A DNA stretch of 33,426 nucleotides from Nitrospirota bacterium (GTDB taxonomy: Bacteria > Nitrospirota > 9FT-COMBO-42-15 > HDB-SIOI813), in assembly GCA_016212215.1 (NCBI GenBank), contig JACRGV010000115.1, positions 1-33,426 on the forward strand. Direction: 5' to 3'. The notes beneath the pieces were generated by a model, which was given only the letters and a program-made list of their open reading frames with translations, was not told the DNA's origin and ran no database searches. Below, one piece after another: positions 1 to 8,300 of this stretch (positions are counted from its first letter, which is position 1; the number at the start of each line of letters is the position of its first letter). The position numbers and the translations under genes are program-made.

Positions 1-461
1 CCCCATCCCCACCCTACCCCTCCCCTTGAAGGGGAGGGAATCAACGTAGCCCCCTCTCCCTCAGGGAGAGGGTTAGGGTGAGGGTGGGGTTTTCATTGCC
101 ATTTGTGAGCGCCCCGCTCATGCGAGTTCATCCGAAAATCCTTCCGGCGGGGTAAGAAAACCCCGCCTATCCATATCTATGAGGATAGGTGGGACATTCT
201 TGTCCCGCTGATTTTCATGTCCCTTTGTGAACCTTGGTTCATGTGGGTTCATCCGAGAATCTCCATAGCTCACCCTCCCCCTACCCCCCTCCCGTCAAGG
301 GAGGGGGAATTCACGTTAGCCTCCCTCTCCCCTTGCGGGAGGGCTGCAATTAAATTCCTTCCAAATTCCTCCCCCCTCTTTTGCGGGGGGAGGCAGGAGG
401 GGGGCACGGGGGAGGGGGCCTCATTTCTTGCTTCTGACATCTTGCCTCTTGCTTCTAACTT
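1..461. repeat. Gene-free repeat block downstream of gatA
   Basis: No credible gene is present. The block is a patchwork of CT/GA-rich palindromes (about 1-92, 268-345 and 366-420), each pairing a C-rich run with a nearby G-rich run. A hairpin-module repeat (about 113-275) and a heptamer-type tract (about 425-470) complete it. An open frame across 217-510 on the plus strand consists only of this repeat DNA and gives a low-complexity product, so it is not called. The hairpins could end gatA transcription, but no clear poly-U tract follows them. Confidence 0.8.
113..275 (-). repeat. Hairpin-module dispersed repeat, copy A
   Basis: Read on the minus strand this copy holds two terminus motifs, GGAGATTCTCGGATGAA near 261-245 and GGAAGGATTTTCGGATGAA near 146-128. 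Between them lie TGAACC..GGTTCA, GCGGGACA-N4-TGTCCCGC, CCTATCC-N10-GGATAGG and CGGGG-N8-CCCCG hairpins. Related copies lie inside uvrD (about 24287-24440) and before the EndoQ-like gene (about 31233-31320). No gene starts at this copy, so it shows the element without a captured ORF. Confidence 0.85.
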
Positions 462-1925
462 CTATCCTATCTCCGGCCTCTTCTTATGCCACTCCGTAGC
501 CTGCTCATAGCTATATGCTATCTGCAATATCTTCTCTTCATCAAAATGCCTGCCGAGTATCTGCAATCCAACAGGGAGGTCTTCTTTTGTAAATCCGCAC
601 GGTATCGAGATACCGGGAATCCCCGCAAGGTTTACTGATATTGTGAATATATCTGATAGATACATCTCAAGGGGGTTCTGTGTCTTCTCTCCGACCTTGA
701 ATGCAGGTGTCGGTGAAGTTGGTGTCAGTATGGCATCTACCTGTGTAAATGCCTTATCAAAATCCCCTTTTATCAGGGTCCTGACCTGCTGTGCCTTTTT
801 GTAATAGGCATCATAATATCCTGCACTGAGGACATAAGTCCCAAGCATTATCCTCCTTTTGACTTCAGAACCGAATCCTTCATCCCTTGTCTTTTTGTAC
901 ATATCAATCAGGTCAACCGCATCCTTTGCCCTGTAACCGTATTTGGCCCCGTCATATCTGGCAAGGTTGGAGCTTGCCTCTGCTGTAGCAATAATATAAT
1001 AGACTGCAACTGCATATTCAGTATGCGGAAGGGAAATTTCAACTGTTTCAGCACCAAGCCCCTCAAGCACACTCAATGCCTTCTTCACACTATTTTCTAT
1101 TGAAGGTGCAAGGCCGCCGATGAAATACTCACGCGGGATACCAAGTCTCATACCTTTTATATCACGCCCCAAAACACTGAGATAATCAGGCACAGGTTGA
1201 TTAACAGAGGTGGAATCTTTACTGTCATGACCGCTTATGGCCTTTAACATTATTGCAGAATCAGTTACATCTTTTGTGATAGGTCCAATCTGGTCAAGTG
1301 ATGAAGCAAATGCAATCAGGCCATAACGTGAAACACGACCATAAGTCGGTTTAAACCCCACTACACCGCATAGGGCCGCTGGCTGGCGTATTGAGCCTCC
1401 GGTATCAGAACCGAGTGCCGCAATACATTCATCTGCTGCAACCGCAGCAGCAGAGCCGCCGCTTGAGCCGCCCGGTACTCTTTCAATATCCCATGGGTTT
1501 CTTGTAGTCTGAAATGCCGAGTTCTCTGTTGAAGAGCCCATTGCAAACTCATCCATATTGGTCATGCCGGTATGAACATAACCTTCATTCTCAAGCCGGT
1601 TGATTACATTTGCATTATATGGCGGGATAAAATTATAAAGTATCTTTGAGGCACAGGTAGTCGGCACACCCTCTGTGCATAGATTATCTTTTATTGCAAG
1701 CGGAATACCTGTAAGATAGGGGACATTCCCTCCACTGCTTATTACTTTGTCCGCATGTTCTGCCTGTGCGAACGCCTTGTCTTCTGTTAGAAACTGATAA
1801 GCACGAACCTTATCATTAACCTCATGTATTCTATCATAGACAGATGCAGTAATCTCACGGGATGAGACCTCTCCTTTTTTCAGAAGATCATGAAGCTCAT
1901 GTATTGTCAGACTATAAAGTTCCAC
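462..1925 (-). CDS. gatA: Glutamyl-tRNA(Gln)/aspartyl-tRNA(Asn) amidotransferase subunit A
   Basis: Amidase-signature subunit of the GatCAB complex. It hydrolyses glutamine and supplies ammonia to convert mischarged Glu-tRNA(Gln) or Asp-tRNA(Asn) in the cytoplasm. The GTG start at 1925 gives 487 residues and places the Ser-cisSer-Lys triad at Lys79, Ser154 (in [10 protein letters not shown]) and Ser178 (in GSDTGGS), the numbering known for GatA. The open frame extends 13 codons further upstream, but those codons are repeat DNA. A GGAG about 9 nt before the GTG lies in the repeat terminus GTGAGCTATGGAGA. It follows gatC and panD on the same strand; gatB is not in the window. Confidence 0.97.
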   Translation of the reverse strand: MELYSLTIHELHDLLKKGEVSSREITASVYDRIHEVNDKVRAYQFLTEDKAFAQAEHADKVISSGGNVPYLTGIPLAIKDNLCTEGVPTTCASKILYNFIPPYNANVINRLENEGYVHTGMTNMDEFAMGSSTENSAFQTTRNPWDIERVPGGSSGGSAAAVAADECIAALGSDTGGSIRQPAALCGVVGFKPTYGRVSRYGLIAFASSLDQIGPITKDVTDSAIMLKAISGHDSKDSTSVNQPVPDYLSVLGRDIKGMRLGIPREYFIGGLAPSIENSVKKALSVLEGLGAETVEISLPHTEYAVAVYYIIATAEASSNLARYDGAKYGYRAKDAVDLIDMYKKTRDEGFGSEVKRRIMLGTYVLSAGYYDAYYKKAQQVRTLIKGDFDKAFTQVDAILTPTSPTPAFKVGEKTQNPLEMYLSDIFTISVNLAGIPGISIPCGFTKEDLPVGLQILGRHFDEEKILQIAYSYEQATEWHKKRPEIG

Positions 1926-2140
1926 GCGAATATCTCCATAGCTCACCCTCCCCACAAAGAGCACCTATGCCAATTTATCCCCTCCCCCTTGAGGGGGGAG
2001 GGTTAGGGTGGGGGTGAGCAACGGCATCCCATGCTTCATAGTCTCACCCTCCCCCTGACCCCCTCCCCTCAAGGGAGGGGGAATAATCTAAGCATCCCTC
2101 TCTTACGTCTTGCTTCTAACTTCTTACTTCTGCTCCCTGC
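1926..2140. repeat. Intergenic palindromic and heptamer repeats between panD and gatA
   Basis: Two CT-rich inverted-repeat modules (about 1976-2020 and 2041-2085, C-rich run, short loop, G-rich run) are followed by a tract of TTCTAAC/TTCTTAC-type heptamers at about 2101-2138. The gatA-proximal end carries GTGAGCTATGGAGA, which also precedes the GT-C-like gene near 18764 and occurs reversed near 260-273. It supplies the gatA ribosome binding site. Confidence 0.8.
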
Positions 2141-2506
2141 TCATAACTTTGTGTCTGTCGAAACTATCTCATTCTTCTCATTCACAATAATTATCTTAGG
2201 TTTGTAAGTCTTCAGTTCCTCTTCACTATAGGATTCATAACAGAATATAACTATCTTATCCCCAGACAGTGCCTTTCTCGCTGTAGGGCCATTCAGGCAC
2301 ACCTGGCCGCTTCCACGCTGACCAAGGATAACATAAGTCTCAAACCGCTCACCATTATTCAGGTTTGACACCATAACCTGCTCATAAGGTAATATACCTG
2401 CGGCCTCAATCAGGTCTTCATCAATGGTAATACTCCCCTCATAACTAAGGTTAGCATCCGTCACTGTCGCCCTGTGTATCTTAGCCCTAAGCATCTTTCT
2501 CAGCAA
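2141..2506 (-). CDS. panD: Aspartate 1-decarboxylase precursor
   Basis: Pyruvoyl enzyme that makes beta-alanine from L-aspartate for pantothenate and CoA synthesis. At 121 residues it has normal family length. With the TTG start at 2506 the self-cleavage pair falls at Gly24-Ser25 in the motif YEGS, as in E. coli PanD; the pro-enzyme splits there to form the N-terminal pyruvoyl group. The conserved RAKIHRATVTDANLSYEGS block and the substrate-site Arg/Tyr region follow. The in-frame ATG four codons later would shift the cleavage site and leave a strong Shine-Dalgarno too far away. It sits between gatC and gatA, an atypical neighbourhood. Confidence 0.96.
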   Translation of the reverse strand: MLRKMLRAKIHRATVTDANLSYEGSITIDEDLIEAAGILPYEQVMVSNLNNGERFETYVILGQRGSGQVCLNGPTARKALSGDKIVIFCYESYSEEELKTYKPKIIIVNEKNEIVSTDTKL

Positions 2507-2514
2507 AACCTGAC

Positions 2515-2520
2515 CCTCCT
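2515..2520 (-). promoter_or_regulatory. Shine-Dalgarno AGGAGG for panD
   Basis: AGGAGG on the minus strand lies 8 nt before the TTG at 2504-2506. It supports TTG rather than the ATG at 2492-2494 as the panD start. Confidence 0.75.
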
Positions 2521-2599
2521 GAATCTGTTTCTTACGTCTTGCCTCTTCATCTTTCTTTTTACTTCTAACTTCTTGCCTCTTACTTCTATCTTCGACTCC
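2521..2599. repeat. Heptamer repeat tract between gatC and panD
   Basis: Read on the minus strand the spacer is built of degenerate 7-mers (GAAGTAA, GAGGCAA, GAAGTTA, GAAGTAA and so on). Similar 7-nt-phased tracts lie at about 425-470, 2101-2138, 9660-9725, 10093-10157 and 26647-26663, with one inside uvrD at 26236-26273. Confidence 0.7.
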
Positions 2600-2887
2600 C
2601 TACTCAATCACCTTAGGCACCCTGAAAAACTCCTCCGTCCTGTCAGGTGCATTCCCAAGCGCCTTTCTTCTCTCTATTGATTCTGTAGTCTTATCCTCCC
2701 TCATCACATTTTTAACCGGCAATGCATGAGAAGTCGGTTCTACATCCTTCGTATCAAGTTCATTCAACTTTTCCACATAAGTAAGGATGTCGCTCAGTTG
2801 AACAGTAAACTGCTCCATCTCTTCCTCTTTAAGAGCAAGCCTCGCAAGGTTCGCCACATGTTCCACTTCTTTTCTTGTTATCTTCAC
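2600..2887 (-). CDS. gatC: Glutamyl-tRNA(Gln)/aspartyl-tRNA(Asn) amidotransferase subunit C
   Basis: Small GatC subunit that wraps between GatA and GatB and stabilises the transamidosome. The product from GTG at 2887 has 95 residues, close to the usual size. It begins with VKITRKEVEHVANLARL, the typical GatC N-terminal helix, and ends with the conserved TEEFFRVPKVIE tail. The frame is open a further 27 codons upstream, but that segment has no GatC similarity. The start lies at the end of AAGGGATTTTCGAGTGAA, the terminus shared with dispersed repeats elsewhere in the window and the likely source of the AAGGGA ribosome binding site. First gene of gatC-panD-gatA. Confidence 0.93.
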   Translation of the reverse strand: MKITRKEVEHVANLARLALKEEEMEQFTVQLSDILTYVEKLNELDTKDVEPTSHALPVKNVMREDKTTESIERRKALGNAPDRTEEFFRVPKVIE

Positions 2888-2945
2888 TCGAAAATCCCTT
2901 TGTGTAAATATGCAGGAAGAAACTTCTCTTGAAATTCTGCCCCAC

Positions 2946-2951
2946 ATTATA
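2946..2951 (-). promoter_or_regulatory. Possible -10 box for the gatC operon
   Basis: TATAAT on the minus strand, 58 nt upstream of the gatC GTG. No good -35 hexamer occurs at 16-18 bp; that region falls in the left direct repeat that borders the R-M island. Confidence 0.35.
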
Positions 2952-2960
2952 CATATCTTA

Positions 2961-3154
2961 ATTAACAATTTCTATCATATTTTTTTCAAAGCATAAGAGG
3001 CTCTTACAAAAGTCCCAAAAAGCTGTCATTCCCGCATGTTTTTAGCGGGAATCTATCGTTTTTTAACAGAAAAACATATCCGTCCACGAATGTTTTTATC
3101 GGGGATAGATGATTTCGGGGATAACAGAGACTTTTGCAAGAGCCTCATAAAACC
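2961..3154 (+). repeat. Left copy of the R-M island direct repeat, interrupted by a MITE
   Basis: Bases 2961-2996 followed by 3151-3154 match 11745-11786 with one mismatch and a 2-nt gap: ATTAACAATTTCTATC, then a T-rich run, then CAAAGCATAAAACC. The MITE at 2997-3146 plus a duplicated ATAA splits this copy. The two copies bracket the whole R-M locus in direct orientation. Confidence 0.85.
2997..3146 (+). mobile_element. 150-bp MITE-like element with 18-bp terminal inverted repeats
   Basis: The left end GAGGCTCTTACAAAAGTC (2997-3014) is repeated in inverted form at 3129-3146 with one mismatch. ATAA flanks the element on both sides (2993-2996 and 3147-3150) as a target-site duplication. The interior has no transposase, but contains an inner GTCATTCCCGC..GCGGGAAT inverted repeat. 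The uninterrupted sequence at 11745-11786 shows the empty site, so the boundaries are well defined. A non-autonomous element moved by a transposase elsewhere is the natural reading. The insertion provides the TGA stop of the metallopeptidase gene. Confidence 0.85.
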
Positions 3155-3450
3155 TTCAATTTATTATCACGCAATTCCCAACCAGGCATATAAACATTCA
3201 TGTAACTCTTCCAGAGTGAGCCATGATTAGGGGTGCGAAGATGCATCAGCTCATGGACAATGACATATTCCCCGAGTCCTCTCTCTATATTCAGCAGTTC
3301 AGCATTAAAATTCAGGCGGCCGTTTTGGGAACATGAGGCCCACTTGTTTTTCATAGGACGCAGATATATTGATTGAACCTTGATCTCAAGTTTATCCGCC
3401 CATGTCAGAACGGACGATTTAAAATCTTTTCTGTTTTCCCATCTTGTCAT
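3145..3450 (-). CDS. Short YgjP-like (M48-type) zinc metallopeptidase of the R-M locus
   Basis: Predicted zinc-dependent peptidase of 101 residues. HELMH at residues 66-70 followed by His76 (in TPNHGSLW) gives the expected metal ligands and catalytic Glu67; WASCSQNGRLNFN before it matches the conserved WGSC strand of the YgjP/DUF45 family. It is shorter than typical YgjP proteins (about 170-240 residues) and keeps only the catalytic half. Its ATG overlaps the hsdR stop by 4 bp, so it is probably translationally coupled. Small peptidases of this kind are often seen next to hsdR, but the substrate is unknown. Its last codon and stop lie at the MITE junction, so the original C-terminus was slightly longer. 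Confidence 0.85.
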   Translation of the reverse strand: MTRWENRKDFKSSVLTWADKLEIKVQSIYLRPMKNKWASCSQNGRLNFNAELLNIERGLGEYVIVHELMHLRTPNHGSLWKSYMNVYMPGWELRDNKLKVL

Positions 3451-6398
3451 TTATCATTCCTTGACTTCCCGATCAGGCGGAAAAGGTTATCTACTATTTC
3501 AGAAACTTTATCGAGGTTGTCATCAGAGAGTGTGCCAGAGAGTATGGTAGACCGGCAGATCCTGAACGTTGTCTTTTGCCTGGCCTCCCGCATGGATTTA
3601 TCGCTGTGTGCCCAATCAGGATATTCTATCAGTATCTCTTTTATATCTTTACCTGCCTGTTCAGCGTCTGAAAGACCGCCTTCCCTCAGGTAGTTGTAAA
3701 TGAAATAAGTCAACCCATCCAACCTGAGTTCGGCCTGCTCCTTCTTGCGTTGTTCGTTCTGTTCAATCATTTTAAGCAGTGTATCCAGGGCTTCGGAAGT
3801 CGTTGTCTGGCGGTCCTCATAGTTTTCCCGAACGGCTTTTGCCCTTTCAGCCATGGCGATAAGATAAGGGTCATCGCTATGTTCTTCAGCAATCCGTTCA
3901 ATGCCTTTAATAAGGTTAATTATTTTTGTGTTATCCCCGCCTTCTTTCTTTTTGATAATCTCAATAGTTTTTTCGTCTATTGCAATAATCTCGTCTACCG
4001 CCTGCAAGCCACATACACCAACATGCTCCCTTACAAGCTCATTCGTCTTACGCTGAAATTCCTTATCAACATAGACCTTATTTGTGTATGCCTTCCTAAC
4101 AATATCATACATGGCCGAGAGCGCCCTGTAATCATCTATGTACTCTCGTAAGAAGGCATCGGGCGATATGATCTCATAAAGCATTTCCAGCTCTTTGTAA
4201 TCTTTAAAAAACTCTTTGCGCCTTTCTTTGTCACGGAAATGTCCAATCAGGTTATCTACATCCTTGTCATTAAAATTGTGCTGAATTAGTTTAAGGTAGT
4301 CCGGTGCCTTACTCTCCATCTTGTTTCTGAATAACATCTTTAAAAGTGAAAGGTCCTTAACAATGGCGTTTATTTCATCGCTGTCAAAGGCAAGGGCCTT
4401 TTCCAGTTTCTCAAAGATACCTATAAAATCCAGAACAAATCCATGAGGCTTTACCATCTCCTTTTCTTCATCCTCATAAGGGCGATTGACACGGGCTATG
4501 GTCTGCAATAGGGTATGGTCACGCATCGGTTTATCCAGATACATGGCATAAAGAATGGGGACATCAAAACCTGTGAGGAGTTTTTCTGTGACAATAAGGA
4601 TTTGCGGGGGCTCGCCATATTTAGTAAATGCCTTTCGAATCTGCCTCTCTTTCTTCTCTTCAAGATGGAATTCCTTCAGCAGCGCCGTGTCATTATTATT
4701 CCCGGTATAGACAACTTGCGAGTATTCCTGCGGCAGGTATTTATCCAGCGCCTTCTTGTAGAGTGCGCATGCCTCGCGGTCAACACCTACAAGAAATGCC
4801 TTATACCCCAGCGGTTCCACATTCTCCCTGTAATGCCTTGCAACAAACTGCGCAATATTTTCAATACGGTCCTGTGCCTTCAGGAAGTTTTTCAGATTCA
4901 CCGCACGGTCGAGGATCTTATTCAACTCTTCAATATCTGCAATACCTTCTGTCTCTGCGAGGGAGAGAAACTCCTTATCTAATTGTTCATAAGGTACACG
5001 CATGTCGTTGGGCGCAAGGTTATAATAAAGTGGAAGGGTTGTGCCGTCTTCGATACTCTCAGAAATGGAATACTTGTGCAGATACCCTTTCTCATCTTCC
5101 ATGCCGAATGTCTTGAATGTGCCTTTACCGTAGGCTGTTTTATCCACCGGCGTTCCGGTAAAGCCTATATAAGTTGCGTTGGGAAGCCCTGCCATCAGGT
5201 AATTACCGAGGTCACCTCCTGTTGTCCGGTGGGCTTCATCTACCAACACGAAGATATTGCTTCTCGTGCTTATGTTAGCGGGCATGTCCCTGAATTTGTG
5301 AATCATAGTCACGATAATGCCGCGATAATCGGATCTTAAGAGTTCATTGAGGCGGCTGATTTTATACGCATGTTCCACATTTCCCAAACCAAGCGAAAGC
5401 AGGTTTTTGAGCATCTGGTCTTCCAGCTCATTGCGGTCTATCATCAGGATTACCGTAGGCTTGTCAAGTTTCGGAGCCTTGAAAAGCATTTCAGCAGACT
5501 TGATCATTGTATAGGTCTTACCGCTCCCCTGAGTATGCCAGATGAGTCCCCTGTGCCGGGCCGCATCATGAGACCGTTCCATGATCCGCTCAACAGCGGC
5601 AGTCTGGTGCTGGTGGAGAATGAACTTTGACAGCTCTTCATCTTTCTCCACGAAAAGGATGTAGTCTTTGATAAACTTCAAGACCTGAGGAATGGCGCAG
5701 AAGGTCTTGATTTTCCCCTCAAGGTTGCCCGCCTCTTCATCCTTCCAGTTGAAGATATTGCGGCGCAAAGAATTCCATGTCACACCATAGAAGAAACCAA
5801 TGGCCTCGGTAGCAGTATAAATCTGCTCAGGGACAAAAAACTCCGGCGTCTCCCGGTGATAGCGGCGGATCTGGTCTATACCGAGTGCTATGGCTTCATC
5901 TTTATTAGCATTTTTACACTCAATGACCAGCACCGGTATGCCGTTGATGAGAAAAACCACATCCTCGCGATTGCCGTAATGCCCGTTGAACCAGTAGAAT
6001 TCCTCTGTTACCTCAAATATATTGTTACGGGGATTCACATAATCAATCAGTATCAGATTCAGGTCACGGTTTTCTTCCTTATCAAAAAAGGTACCCTCGT
6101 TGCGGAGGTATTTGACAAAATCACGGTTTCCGTAAATGTCAGTTTTTAACTTGCTGAAAAGGCTGACCAGCGCCCCCTCTGTCTCCTGATAGCGGGGGTT
6201 AAACTCCCTGACCTTGGCATAGAGAGTATCTTCAAAATAGAGCGACGCCGTGCGGCACCGTTCCTGAATATCACTTGATCCTGAATTAAATCCACGCCGT
6301 TTTTCCGCAGTACTCCTGTCAACGTAAGACCAGCCGATTCCCTCTGCATATTTCAGGATGCGGGACTGGACGGTTTTGTGTTCAGTGAAAGAATTCAT
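3447..6398 (-). CDS. hsdR: Type I restriction enzyme, R subunit
   Basis: Motor and nuclease subunit of the HsdR2M2S complex, 983 residues. The N-terminal RecB-type nuclease shows Asp146, the ExK motif (IECK, Glu160/Lys162) and the QxxxY motif (Gln176-Tyr180). The SF2 translocase follows, with Walker A TQGSGKT (289-295), DEAH (387-390), FTGTP (413-417) and motif VI QTIARVNRP (632-640). A helical C-terminal region joins the MTase core. All key residues are present, so it should be active. Its ATG lies 3 nt after the stop of the 203-aa gene with no clear Shine-Dalgarno, which implies coupled translation and places the upstream cassette in the same operon. Confidence 0.97.
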   Translation of the reverse strand: MNSFTEHKTVQSRILKYAEGIGWSYVDRSTAEKRRGFNSGSSDIQERCRTASLYFEDTLYAKVREFNPRYQETEGALVSLFSKLKTDIYGNRDFVKYLRNEGTFFDKEENRDLNLILIDYVNPRNNIFEVTEEFYWFNGHYGNREDVVFLINGIPVLVIECKNANKDEAIALGIDQIRRYHRETPEFFVPEQIYTATEAIGFFYGVTWNSLRRNIFNWKDEEAGNLEGKIKTFCAIPQVLKFIKDYILFVEKDEELSKFILHQHQTAAVERIMERSHDAARHRGLIWHTQGSGKTYTMIKSAEMLFKAPKLDKPTVILMIDRNELEDQMLKNLLSLGLGNVEHAYKISRLNELLRSDYRGIIVTMIHKFRDMPANISTRSNIFVLVDEAHRTTGGDLGNYLMAGLPNATYIGFTGTPVDKTAYGKGTFKTFGMEDEKGYLHKYSISESIEDGTTLPLYYNLAPNDMRVPYEQLDKEFLSLAETEGIADIEELNKILDRAVNLKNFLKAQDRIENIAQFVARHYRENVEPLGYKAFLVGVDREACALYKKALDKYLPQEYSQVVYTGNNNDTALLKEFHLEEKKERQIRKAFTKYGEPPQILIVTEKLLTGFDVPILYAMYLDKPMRDHTLLQTIARVNRPYEDEEKEMVKPHGFVLDFIGIFEKLEKALAFDSDEINAIVKDLSLLKMLFRNKMESKAPDYLKLIQHNFNDKDVDNLIGHFRDKERRKEFFKDYKELEMLYEIISPDAFLREYIDDYRALSAMYDIVRKAYTNKVYVDKEFQRKTNELVREHVGVCGLQAVDEIIAIDEKTIEIIKKKEGGDNTKIINLIKGIERIAEEHSDDPYLIAMAERAKAVRENYEDRQTTTSEALDTLLKMIEQNEQRKKEQAELRLDGLTYFIYNYLREGGLSDAEQAGKDIKEILIEYPDWAHSDKSMREARQKTTFRICRSTILSGTLSDDNLDKVSEIVDNLFRLIGKSRNDK

Positions 6399-6401
6399 AA
6401 C

Positions 6402-7013
6402 TTAAGTTCTATCTATAGACTCTCTTATTCTCGTAAAATGAATTGACAATTTAAATAAGAATAAATAGAACCCATAGTTGCTCAACATAAATATTTTTCT
6501 GTTATTCAATGTTGCCCTATCTATGCTTAAATTGTCACAATTACATATTTTATCAAAAAAGACAAAGGAATCGTTTTGCAATTCACCCGCAGACGGGAGA
6601 AAGAAAATCTGTGAGACTCTTTGTGCTCTTATATCCTGAATGTGTTTAGGAATCCTGGTATCCGATAAATCCGGGTACTTGCTTTTTAGCATGCCCTCAT
6701 ACTTGTTTAGCTTAAAAATAGGACAATAACAAATTGATGATGCAAACAGGCCAGAGTTAGAGGTATCCATATCGCAAGAGTTAGAGATAATGATTGCCTT
6801 ACCCGCACCAATCTTTGTATCCGGTAGGTTAACCAGCAACATTCCATTAAGCCCATCGCCCTGAAGAATATCATTTGGGTATAAATATTTATTTGAATAA
6901 AAACGGGCATCAATATTTAAGGGAAATTGAGTAAGTTCCTGAAAGAGGCTTAGTGTGGATTCTTCTGATAAATATTTCGGAAGGAAAATACGGAAATCAT
7001 CTAATGCAATCAT
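6402..7013 (-). CDS. Unrecognised 203-aa protein of the three-gene cassette
   Basis: Family not recognised. The product is soluble, with no signal peptide or membrane helix. It has a central beta-type stretch ending in AIIISNSCDMDTS and later KHIQDIRAQRVSQIFFLPS. The ISNSCDMD segment, with Cys and Asp close to a hydrophobic strand, could be a functional site, but that is only inference. The ATG at 7013 overlaps the TGA of the 99-aa gene as ATGA, so this start is preferred over a TTG four codons upstream. The codons are more AT-rich than hsdR and hsdS, suggesting separate acquisition. It lies directly before hsdR. Confidence 0.8.
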   Translation of the reverse strand: MIALDDFRIFLPKYLSEESTLSLFQELTQFPLNIDARFYSNKYLYPNDILQGDGLNGMLLVNLPDTKIGAGKAIIISNSCDMDTSNSGLFASSICYCPIFKLNKYEGMLKSKYPDLSDTRIPKHIQDIRAQRVSQIFFLPSAGELQNDSFVFFDKICNCDNLSIDRATLNNRKIFMLSNYGFYLFLFKLSIHFTRIRESIDRT

Positions 7014-7309
7014 AAAATATTCCAAAACTCATCATTGATTGCTTTCGAAAATTCAGGAGGGATATCAACAGATTCTTTCAAAATGTTTTCTGTAAATCTT
7101 TTAATGATTTGATATCTGTTTTGACCAATCAAGTCATAATATTGATCTGCTTTTGTTTCTTCCCATGAATATCTTTTTGAGACAATGGGTAAATCGTAGT
7201 TTTTGGAAGGTACAGGCAATGCGTCTTCTAAGGGATAACCCTGTAAAGCAATAAGAGATAGGGAAACTGGAATAATTAGCTTTGAAACAGTATTACGTGT
7301 TTCAGACAT
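7010..7309 (-). CDS. Unrecognised 99-aa protein of the three-gene cassette
   Basis: Small protein with no recognised domain. It has one hydrophobic N-terminal segment (about residues 10-25, KLIIPVSLSLIALQGYP), which is weak for a membrane anchor. The rest is charged and mainly helical, ending in KAINDEFWNIL. A strong Shine-Dalgarno GGAGG lies 7 nt before the ATG in the 13-bp gap after the TIGR04255-like gene, and the stop overlaps the next start as ATGA. Size and position would suit an antitoxin, adaptor or immunity-like partner of its neighbours; nothing in the sequence proves this. Confidence 0.75.
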   Translation of the reverse strand: MSETRNTVSKLIIPVSLSLIALQGYPLEDALPVPSKNYDLPIVSKRYSWEETKADQYYDLIGQNRYQIIKRFTENILKESVDIPPEFSKAINDEFWNIL

Positions 7310-7322
7310 TAGTCACCTCCAA

Positions 7323-8057
7323 TCATTCAGCAGCATAGACAGGATTCATCTCTGCTATTAAATCGTCTTTTAGAAGATCGAAAAACAATCGTTTTTCTTC
7401 ATTATGTGCATTACCGATAATTTCATCCGGATTCTGGAAAATTGGTAAATTATCAATCTCGATGTACGTATCAATATCAATAACTGAGCCTGTTATGATG
7501 GCATTAGTAGTTGCAACCTGCGCATTGTTGGCAATCTGTAAATTAGTAGTGAAGTTGCTCGTTTGAATAATAGTACGTACTGTTGTTTGATTGGCTTTTA
7601 ATCGTCCCCCACTCATAAATATTTCAAGGTTAATCCTATCATATATATCAAAGGGAAACATATTGATGTACCTTATTCCTAATCGGTTAAAGTTTGTCAC
7701 TAATTCCAGTCCTTGAACCTTTAATAGCGCATCTTTTATCCTTGAGTAAAACGCGTCCCATCCTAAATAATTTTTTTGATTTATAAAATTTATAACCCTG
7801 GGACCAATTTGTAAAAGGTAATTTTCATTCTGGAAACGATAATATGGCTGAAAACGGAAATTTGGATCTTGCGAGCGTATCGCTTCAGGTATTTGTAGTA
7901 TTGGGAGGTTTTCAACTTTATCATGAAATTCCTCTCTAAATGATTTATAAATTATCCCAAATATGGCATCAGCAGGCATTACTGAGTCAAACCTGAAGTC
8001 AACAACAGCTTCAATAATTGGACAAGGTTCTATTTTAATAGGTATCTTTTTCGTCAT
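7323..8057 (-). CDS. TIGR04255-like family protein
   Basis: A 244-residue protein that matches the general pattern I know for the TIGR04255 family: about 250 residues, a start of the PCPIIEAVVDFRF type, and a middle with RYINMFPFD. The family is sporadically distributed and has no established function. No signal peptide or membrane span is visible. The ATG at 8057 is chosen because the conserved N-terminus begins directly after it; a GTG eight codons upstream lacks support. It is the first of three tightly packed genes (13-bp gap, then ATGA overlap) that run into hsdR. Codon use is AT-rich compared with hsdM and hsdS. Confidence 0.8.
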   Translation of the reverse strand: MTKKIPIKIEPCPIIEAVVDFRFDSVMPADAIFGIIYKSFREEFHDKVENLPILQIPEAIRSQDPNFRFQPYYRFQNENYLLQIGPRVINFINQKNYLGWDAFYSRIKDALLKVQGLELVTNFNRLGIRYINMFPFDIYDRINLEIFMSGGRLKANQTTVRTIIQTSNFTTNLQIANNAQVATTNAIITGSVIDIDTYIEIDNLPIFQNPDEIIGNAHNEEKRLFFDLLKDDLIAEMNPVYAAE

Positions 8058-8300
8058 AATTTTTTGGCCCGCACAAAACACCGGACTCCTGCCTGGGGAG
8101 AGTCGCTAAACTATTGCACATTCCAAAATGAAAAGCAAGACAGGGACTCAATAGCCCGTATTTTTGTGCCTGTTATTACAGGACTACCCTTTGAAATTTT
8201 TGTCCAACCGCTGACGTTCTCATAATATCCCTCCGGCTAATACTGATTTTTTCAGTTATATAGCATTTTTATTTATTATACAATCAAATTAAAATGAAAG
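8058..8300 (-). other. Gap between hsdS and the three-gene cassette
   Basis: No complete gene. One minus-strand stretch around 8110-8235 reads SKGSPVITGTKIRA after an in-frame stop, faintly like a DUF433 antitoxin core, but without a start or adequate length. A fragment near 8226-8240 resembles the edge of the hairpin-module repeat. The AT-rich part at 8255-8300 could hold a promoter for the cassette-hsdR genes, but no convincing -35/-10 pair was found. Confidence 0.45.

Noticed and set aside
1-92. Rho-independent terminators in the CT/GA palindromes
   Set aside because: Inverted arms are strong, but the T-tract is missing in most copies, and copies also occur between co-directional genes.
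217-510. 97-codon plus-strand frame
   Set aside because: It is made entirely of CT/GA palindromes and hairpin repeats and overlaps the end of gatA; no protein-like composition.
4515-5116. Two long plus-strand frames opposite hsdR
   Set aside because: The minus-strand frame encodes helicase motifs over the same bases; the plus-strand products have no domain-like features.
8110-8235. Possible DUF433-type antitoxin
   Set aside because: Only a short GSPVITGTKIRA stretch fits, an in-frame stop precedes it, and no start or partner gene is present.
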